Virus record (IMG/VR): IMGVR_UViG_3300034073_004173
Span: 1 to 23,689 of that record
DNA: 23,689 nucleotides
DNA from: a virus
Strand: one strand, 5' to 3'
The notes below the pieces were generated by a model. It ran no database searches and was not told the origin of the DNA. It saw nothing but the letters and a program-made list of their open reading frames with translations. Shown here in pieces: positions 20,280-23,689 of this stretch (its first letter is position 1; the number at the start of each line of letters is the position of its first letter). The translations under genes were made by a program, and so were the position numbers.

Positions 20280-20531
20280 ATGGTCAACTACTCCCAACAC
20301 AGCGGTCCCATCCGCCGCTACCTCCGCAAAGAACTGCTCCACTTCACTGATGGCACCATTGCCGAACACACCAGCAAGGAAGTAGAGCGTCTTGCCTTCC
20401 CCGAGCACGAGCCCCCCATTGTTTCAAACCTTGGCTTGTGGGTGGTGCCAGCTTCCGCTTACTACCTGCAATCCTGGAAGGACATCAACCCTGCCATTAG
20501 CAACGTCACTTTCTCCTACAAGAGCCTCTGA
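20280..20531 (+). CDS. Hypothetical protein
   Basis: An 83-residue protein, MVNYSQHSGPIRRYLRKELL..., with HFTDGTIAEHTSKEVERLAF and a C-terminal aromatic part (LGLWVVPASAYYLQSWKDIN). The ATG at 20280 is chosen for its position after the pyrimidine tract; a TTG-started longer frame would cross the hairpin. No family recognised. Confidence 0.62.
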   Translation: MVNYSQHSGPIRRYLRKELLHFTDGTIAEHTSKEVERLAFPEHEPPIVSNLGLWVVPASAYYLQSWKDINPAISNVTFSYKSL

Positions 20532-20533
20532 TC

Positions 20534-20794
20534 ATGGCAACCGTTCCTACCGTCCATCTCAACGGCACCGGCTTTACCACGCTGCGCGATGGTTACGCTG
20601 CTGCGTACGATGCCATTGACAAGGCCATTGATGCCCTGGCAAAAGCCGAGTTGAATGGTCGGGATTTCTATCCGCAAGCGCCTGGCGCCTACTACCAGGC
20701 TCGTGCTGAGCGTGACGATGCTTTTGATCAGCTTCGTGCTGTTCAGGCTTATGTGGGCGAGATGCTCGCTGGCATTTGCGACCAACGTCGTTGA
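20534..20794 (+). CDS. Hypothetical protein
   Basis: An 86-residue helical protein, MATVPTVHLNGTGFTTLRDG..., then YDAIDKAIDALAKAELNGRD, YYQARAERDDAFDQLRAVQA and YVGEMLAGICDQRR. The start lies in the repeated TGATCATG junction. It looks like a helical hairpin; no function known. Confidence 0.65.
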   Translation: MATVPTVHLNGTGFTTLRDGYAAAYDAIDKAIDALAKAELNGRDFYPQAPGAYYQARAERDDAFDQLRAVQAYVGEMLAGICDQRR

Positions 20795-20827
20795 TTGTGA
20801 CGATTTGTTAACTGGCCCTTGCTCCAT

Positions 20828-20856
20828 TTGACTTTTGTCGGAACAAGGGCTAACTT
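20828..20856 (+). promoter_or_regulatory. Probable promoter of the DUF932 gene
   Basis: TTGACT at about 20828-20833, a 17-base spacer, and TAACTT at about 20851-20856, some 43 bases before the ATG at 20899. Confidence 0.42.
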
Positions 20857-20898
20857 TTGGATCAAGCGGCTCGACCCCGCTCCCTTCTCTCCAAACCC

Positions 20899-21687
20899 AT
20901 GGCTCATCAATTTTCTTCCGGCGCTTTCTTCCACGGCCAAGCCGCTTGGCACAAGCTTGGTCACGTGGTGGATGGCACCCTCCCTGCTCGCGAAGCTTTT
21001 GCCCTTGGCGAAGCCGACTGGGAAGTCATCAGCACTCCCATCTTTGATCCCGCTGGCCAGCCCATTGAAGGCTTCCAGGCCATCACTCGTGGTGACAATG
21101 GGAAAGTGCTTTCCGTTCAGAAAGAAAGCTACACGCTCGTGCAGAACGAACAGCTCATTCGTCTGGCCGAGGCCCTGCACGAAGATGCAGAAATGAGCGC
21201 AGTGTGCGTGCTCGACGAGGGCCGTAAAGTCACCTTCACTGCCAAAATCAATGGCGCAGAAGGCGAAGTGCTCAAGGGTGATGAAATCTGTCAGTACATT
21301 GTTGGCGCCACTAGCCACGATGGTTCCATCGCCTTCCAAACCCTCTTCACTCCCGTGAGAGTGGTTTGTGCCAACACGCTCAGCGCTGCTCTTGGCCATG
21401 CCGAACACACTGGTGCCACCGGCAAAGGCAAGCGTATCAGCATTCGCCACACGATGAACGCCAATGCAATGATCGAGAGGCTTCCCGAAATCATTGACAT
21501 CAAGCGCCAGCAATTTACTGCCGGGCTTGAGGAGCTGGAAGCAATGGCGGCAAAGCCCTGCACCAGTGCTCAGTTCAAGGCCTATTGCGAAGCCGTGTTT
21601 GCTGACCAACTGGCTGGCACTGTCAACGCTAAGCGCGGCGATAAGACCACTGCTCGTCCCAAGACACTGGCTGACCTGCCTCAGTAG
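20899..21687 (+). CDS. DUF932 (TIGR03299-like) protein, ends at in-frame amber codon
   Basis: 262 residues up to TAG: MAHQFSSGAFFHGQAAWHKL..., then NGKVLSVQKESYTLVQNEQL, FQTLFTPVRVVCANTLSAAL and ISIRHTMNANAMIERLPEII. These are hallmark segments of the phage/plasmid DUF932 family, including the W-H-x-L-G start and the R-[VI]-V-C-x-N-T block. Function is unproven; roles in plasmid or phage DNA maintenance are suggested for the family. The frame does not really end here. After TAG (21685-21687) the same frame continues for 73 codons with the conserved family C-terminus, so the full product would be 336 residues, the normal family length. It is the largest gene of the right half. Confidence 0.82.
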   Translation: MAHQFSSGAFFHGQAAWHKLGHVVDGTLPAREAFALGEADWEVISTPIFDPAGQPIEGFQAITRGDNGKVLSVQKESYTLVQNEQLIRLAEALHEDAEMSAVCVLDEGRKVTFTAKINGAEGEVLKGDEICQYIVGATSHDGSIAFQTLFTPVRVVCANTLSAALGHAEHTGATGKGKRISIRHTMNANAMIERLPEIIDIKRQQFTAGLEELEAMAAKPCTSAQFKAYCEAVFADQLAGTVNAKRGDKTTARPKTLADLPQ

Positions 21688-21909
21688 GACAGCGTGGCCA
21701 ACAAGTTTGCTGGTGACGGCATTGGCTTCGACATCAAAGGCGTGCAAGGCACCTACTGGGGCGCCTACAACGCCATCACCGAGTGGGTGACGCACGAGGC
21801 TGGTCGTGGTGATGACATCGAGGCTGCTCGCAGGCGCCTGGAAAGCCAATGGTGGGGCACTGGTGCTGCCACCATCACCAAAGCCCATGCCCTGGCTCTG
21901 GCGGCCTGA
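21688..21909 (+). pseudogene. C-terminal part of the DUF932 protein after the amber codon
   Basis: In-frame continuation of the DUF932 gene: DSVANKFAGDGIGFDIKGVQ, GTYWGAYNAITEWVTHEAGR, then LESQWWGTGAATITKAHALA and LALAA before TGA. GT-x-WGAYNA-[VI]-TEWV and the SxWWGTGA-x-x-x-K-A end are the conserved C-terminus of the family. It would be made by amber readthrough or suppression, or by re-initiation at GTG 21694; otherwise it is a broken gene or a sequencing error. The lack of any other disabling change argues for recent origin or active readthrough. Confidence 0.7.
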
Positions 21910-21937
21910 TTGTAAAGATAAGCAACAGTGATCGTTT

Positions 21938-21970
21938 AAGGGGCTGGAAACGGCCCCTTTTTGTTTTATT
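21938..21970 (+). terminator. Intrinsic terminator after DUF932
   Basis: AAGGGGC, an 8-base loop, and GCCCCTT (21938-21959), followed by the T-rich TTTTTGTTTTATTG. Its placement after the TGA at 21907-21909, not after the amber codon, fits a full-length gene. Confidence 0.8.
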
Positions 21971-22012
21971 GTTGTTTCAACGAGCCGAGGGGCTCTCCAC
22001 CGATTTCCAGCC

Positions 22013-22189
22013 ATGCAAACCATCGTTCTCTTCCGCCTTTTCGAGCAAACCCCTGATGGAGCCATTCGCCAGTGCGGCTTCACCGGCCCCGATCGTGAAG
22101 AAGCCCTGCTCTGGCAGCAAGAAATGCAACAGTGCTTCCCCGCCAATCGCCACTGGATACGACCGGTGTTCAACCATGCAAGTGCCTAA
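22013..22189 (+). CDS. Small hypothetical protein
   Basis: A 58-residue protein, MQTIVLFRLFEQTPDGAIRQ..., with CGFTGPDREEALLWQQEMQQ and a basic-aromatic end (NRHWIRPVFNHASA). The ATG follows GATTTCCAGCC. A strand-helix mini-fold is likely. No family is recognised. Confidence 0.6.
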   Translation: MQTIVLFRLFEQTPDGAIRQCGFTGPDREEALLWQQEMQQCFPANRHWIRPVFNHASA

Positions 22190-22337
22190 CCACCAGCACA
22201 ACAGCGGCAAGCCTCCCAAGCGGAGGCTCAAGCCACAAGCCCTAAGGGCCGCCAGAGCCCGCAGACAAGCCCTTCTCAACCAGCTCCATCATGCAAGACG
22301 CAATCAACATCCTGGCCATCAGCAACAAAGGCCGTAG
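22176..22337 (+). CDS. Possible small, strongly basic protein
   Basis: A 53-residue frame, MQVPNHQHNSGKPPKRRLKP..., with QALRAARARRQALLNQLHHA and an Arg/Gln/His-rich end. It overlaps the genes on both sides (14 and 47 bases) in other frames. The KPPKRRLK and RAARARR segments would bind nucleic acid. The overlaps lower my confidence, but the middle part is covered by no other gene. Confidence 0.45.
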   Translation: MQVPNHQHNSGKPPKRRLKPQALRAARARRQALLNQLHHARRNQHPGHQQQRP

Positions 22338-22476
22338 CCGCATTGGCACCACTATCACTACTGCCATTGTTGAGCAAGATCACCACGACAAGCTTTTCAT
22401 TGTGCTGCCGCAGCATAATCAATGTCGATGGATAAAGAAAACAAACGATCCTGATTTTCGCATTATTGAGGACTGA
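22291..22476 (+). CDS. Small hypothetical protein
   Basis: A 61-residue alternating hydrophobic/charged protein, MQDAINILAISNKGRSRIGT..., with HDKLFIVLPQHNQCRWIKKT near the end. It reads as a small beta-barrel-like fold. The stop is followed by TC-ATG of the next gene (TGATCATG). Confidence 0.6.
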   Translation: MQDAINILAISNKGRSRIGTTITTAIVEQDHHDKLFIVLPQHNQCRWIKKTNDPDFRIIED

Positions 22477-22478
22477 TC

Positions 22479-22634
22479 ATGACCGCCCTTTCCATTGTTT
22501 GGCTGTTCAAAGACGATCAAGGTTATGAAGACTATGCTCAGTCTGAAGAAGAGCGTGATCAGCTCCATTTGATTTACAAAGAAGCTGGCACCAATTATTC
22601 CGTCACTGAACTCATCAGAGGAGAAGATCAATGA
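22479..22634 (+). CDS. Small acidic hypothetical protein
   Basis: A 51-residue acidic protein, MTALSIVWLFKDDQGYEDYA..., then QSEEERDQLHLIYKEAGTNY and SVTELIRGEDQ: strand, helix, strand. The start is in the TGATCATG junction and the stop overlaps the next ATG (ATGA). Confidence 0.6.
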   Translation: MTALSIVWLFKDDQGYEDYAQSEEERDQLHLIYKEAGTNYSVTELIRGEDQ

Positions 22635-22936
22635 TCACCATTCGCAACTATTCTGACAACGGCCCTTATTTTCCTCCCACGCAAGGCATCTATCAGGCCA
22701 GCTCTCTCAAAGAACTCCTTTTCCATGTGAGACTGTGCATAGAAGACGGAGACTATCAAATAGGAGTGTTTGATGACAATGGAGAATGTAAAGGCTTCTG
22801 GGTGGATGAAGCAGAGCCTATTGATGATGGAGAGGGCTGTATGGTGCTTGGTCCTAAGTGCTACGTGCTCTACAGGCCTGGCAGCATCGGCAAAGGATTG
22901 TGGAACCTTCACCTCGCCAAATTCAAGAGGGCTTGA
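22631..22936 (+). CDS. Hypothetical protein
   Basis: A 101-residue protein, MITIRNYSDNGPYFPPTQGI..., with SSLKELLFHVRLCIEDGDYQ, IGVFDDNGECKGFWVDEAEP and a basic end (GLWNLHLAKFKRA). The core looks like a small alpha-beta domain. AGAGGAGAAG upstream is a good Shine-Dalgarno sequence, unlike many genes here. Confidence 0.65.
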   Translation: MITIRNYSDNGPYFPPTQGIYQASSLKELLFHVRLCIEDGDYQIGVFDDNGECKGFWVDEAEPIDDGEGCMVLGPKCYVLYRPGSIGKGLWNLHLAKFKRA

Positions 22937-22938
22937 TC

Positions 22939-23094
22939 GTGATTCTCATTGATTATTTTTCTGAGGCCTGCTGCAAGGGCACAGAACTCGTTGAAGGCTG
23001 GTATTGGTATGAAGACGATGGGGATGAAGTGGGAGGGCCGTATGACAACGAAGAAGCCGCTATTGAAGCGGCTCAGAAGCAGGAAGACTGGTGA
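22939..23094 (+). CDS. Small acidic cyanophage-type protein
   Basis: A 51-residue acidic protein with a GTG start, MILIDYFSEACCKGTELVEG..., then WYWYEDDGDEVGGPYDNEEA and AIEAAQKQEDW. The WYW-x-[DE]-x-D...GPYD-x-EEAAIEAA layout is a small-protein type I associate with phages of cyanobacteria. The start is in a TGATCGTG junction. It is the last gene before the long non-coding end. Confidence 0.62.
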   Translation: MILIDYFSEACCKGTELVEGWYWYEDDGDEVGGPYDNEEAAIEAAQKQEDW

Positions 23095-23103
23095 GGCTGG
23101 TGA

Positions 23104-23210
23104 GGTCCGGCTATGGTTTTAAAAGATCCGGCTGCGAGCCTAAAAGACCCGGCTCGCAGTCTAAAAGGGTCCGGCTCGCTCGGTATCTAGGGTCCGGCTC
23201 GCTTGGTATC
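23104..23210 (+). repeat. Five iteron-like direct repeats with CCGGCT core
   Basis: CCGGCT starts at 23107, 23128, 23149, 23171 and 23194, spacings of 21, 21, 22 and 23 bases (two helical turns). Units share G-[GA]-[TC]-CCGGCT, and end in TAAAA (units 1-3) or GGTATCTA (units 4-5). Confidence 0.75.
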
Positions 23211-23257
23211 TATTGCAATTGCGACGCATTCTCAATTGCTTTTATGCGCATAACCGC

Positions 23258-23281
23258 ATAATAGTACAAATGTACTATTAT
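23258..23281. promoter_or_regulatory. LexA/SOS-box-like palindrome
   Basis: ATAATAGTACA-AA-TGTACTATTAT is a perfect 11-bp inverted repeat. Its core AGTACAAATGTACT (23263-23276) fits the cyanobacterial LexA consensus RGTACNNNDGTWCB as I recall it. It may alternatively be a phage repressor operator. The palindrome TTATGCGCATAA lies just upstream at 23242-23253. Confidence 0.5.
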
Positions 23282-23351
23282 AAGCAAATCTTATCATTCC
23301 GGCCTGATCTATCAGCATTGCTTATCATATAAGGGATTGTGAACAATACGG

Positions 23352-23444
23352 TTCCCCGGTCGGGAATGTGCGCTTTTATTGTCCGGTTCCCTAGTGGGGA
23401 ATAGGGGATTCTGGCCAGTCGATTCCCCGGTTCGCCGATCGGAA
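23352..23444. repeat. Three spaced TTCCC...GGGAA dyads
   Basis: TTCCC-CGGTC-GGGAA at 23352-23366 and TTCCC-TAGTG-GGGAA at 23387-23401 are perfect 5-bp dyads with 5-base centres. A third TTCCCCGGTT start at 23423 has a degenerate right arm near 23440. Pitch is 35-36 bases. Likely protein-binding sites. Confidence 0.65.
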
Positions 23445-23609
23445 ATAGCGCGTTACAGAATGTGACAATCGCGCTCAGTCTCGCCCGTCTCGCGCTATGG
23501 GCGGCGGTGTTGCGCAGTGTGACAATGGCGGTTGACAGTGTGGGGGGATGCATGGTATCCGCGCGGGCGCGATTTCTTTCTTTCCCCTTATGGTCGCCGC
23601 CCCGTAGGC

Positions 23610-23689
23610 TCCTGGACAATCGGCCAAACCACAAAACCGCCACACCGTCCAGGACCTTGGGACACTTGCGCAAGTGTCCCAAGGTCCTG
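23610..23689. repeat. Terminal 40-bp perfect palindrome
   Basis: CAGGACCTTGGGACACTTGC (23650-23669) is followed directly by its exact reverse complement, ending at the last base of the window. An 8-base TCCTGGAC at 23610-23617 is also complementary to GTCCAGGA at 23647-23654. Candidate hairpin telomere, terminal inverted repeat or assembly fold-back. Confidence 0.7.

Larger units (their letters stand above)
23095..23689. other. 595-base non-coding terminal region with dense repeats
   Basis: No credible gene lies here. In order it contains five CCGGCT repeats, an AT-rich stretch with palindromes and a LexA-like box, three TTCCC dyads, two TGTGACAAT-x-GCG words (near 23460 and 23519), a G+C-rich stretch, and a terminal 40-bp palindrome. 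An Arg-rich frame on the minus strand (about 23278-23682) has no protein-like pattern. The organisation resembles a replication origin or control region rather than coding DNA. Confidence 0.6.

Noticed and set aside
20899-21909. Genome-wide TAG recoding
   Set aside because: Several confident genes end in TAG with immediate operon structure after them, so only a local readthrough or mutation is supported.
20749-22173. 474-codon minus-strand open frame
   Set aside because: It is antisense to DUF932 and neighbours; its openness follows from codon bias of the coding strand.
23104-23210. CRISPR array from the CCGGCT repeats
   Set aside because: The repeat core is too short and the 21-23-base units leave no room for spacers; no cas genes are present.
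23278-23682. 134-codon Arg-rich minus-strand frame in the terminal region
   Set aside because: No protein-like pattern, no start signal, and it runs across several repeat arrays and part of the palindrome.

Overview
The window looks like one end of a tailed-phage genome infecting a picocyanobacterium (marine or freshwater Synechococcus/Cyanobium type). The phage assignment rests on a virion structural protein, an endolysin with small membrane partners, a terminase-small-subunit-like protein, an SSAP/exonuclease pair, a TOPRIM primase-helicase and a ThyX/Dcd-like/DUF3310 nucleotide set. The cyanobacterial host is an inference from three things: small protein families I know mainly from Synechococcus/Prochlorococcus and their phages, one HIP1 octamer (GCGATCGC), and a sequence matching the cyanobacterial LexA consensus. 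No tRNA, IS element, integrase or CRISPR array was seen. DNA polymerase, large terminase, portal and capsid genes are not in the window.

Layout. 1-1903 (+): end of a structural module. 1866-3595 (-): lysis cassette with a glucosaminidase/L,D-transpeptidase-like lysin and two small membrane proteins. 3685-4173 (+): free-standing HNH gene. 4170-5469 (-): DUF3310, ThyX and a small membrane protein behind a recognisable promoter. 5602-5961 (+): cyanophage coiled-coil protein. 5885-10750 (-): main early operon with a VSR/resolvase-like nuclease, a Dcd-like protein, a band-7-like membrane protein, a RecB/Cas4-like exonuclease, a Sak3/DUF1071 annealing protein, an RHH-like protein and small proteins. 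10916-12895 (+): primase-helicase, divergent from that operon. 12951-15021 (-): nine tiny overlapping genes closed by a terminator. 15343-23094 (+): a long run of small genes including the terminase-small-subunit-like gene, an RlpA-like secreted protein, a WYL_2-like protein and a DUF932 gene interrupted by an amber codon.

The genes are very tightly packed. About sixteen junctions are 4-base ATGA overlaps, and several real genes are only 25-60 codons long. Six intrinsic-terminator-like hairpins split the operons. Many leading genes have a pyrimidine tract rather than a Shine-Dalgarno sequence directly before the ATG.

The last 595 bases (23095-23689) have no convincing gene but hold the densest non-coding structure. 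They contain five CCGGCT repeats at 21-23 bp pitch, an AT-rich stretch with palindromes and a LexA-like box, three TTCCC dyads at about 35 bp pitch, and a perfect 40-bp palindrome ending exactly at the last base. I read this as a possible replication/control region or genome end. An assembly fold-back is the main alternative for the palindrome.
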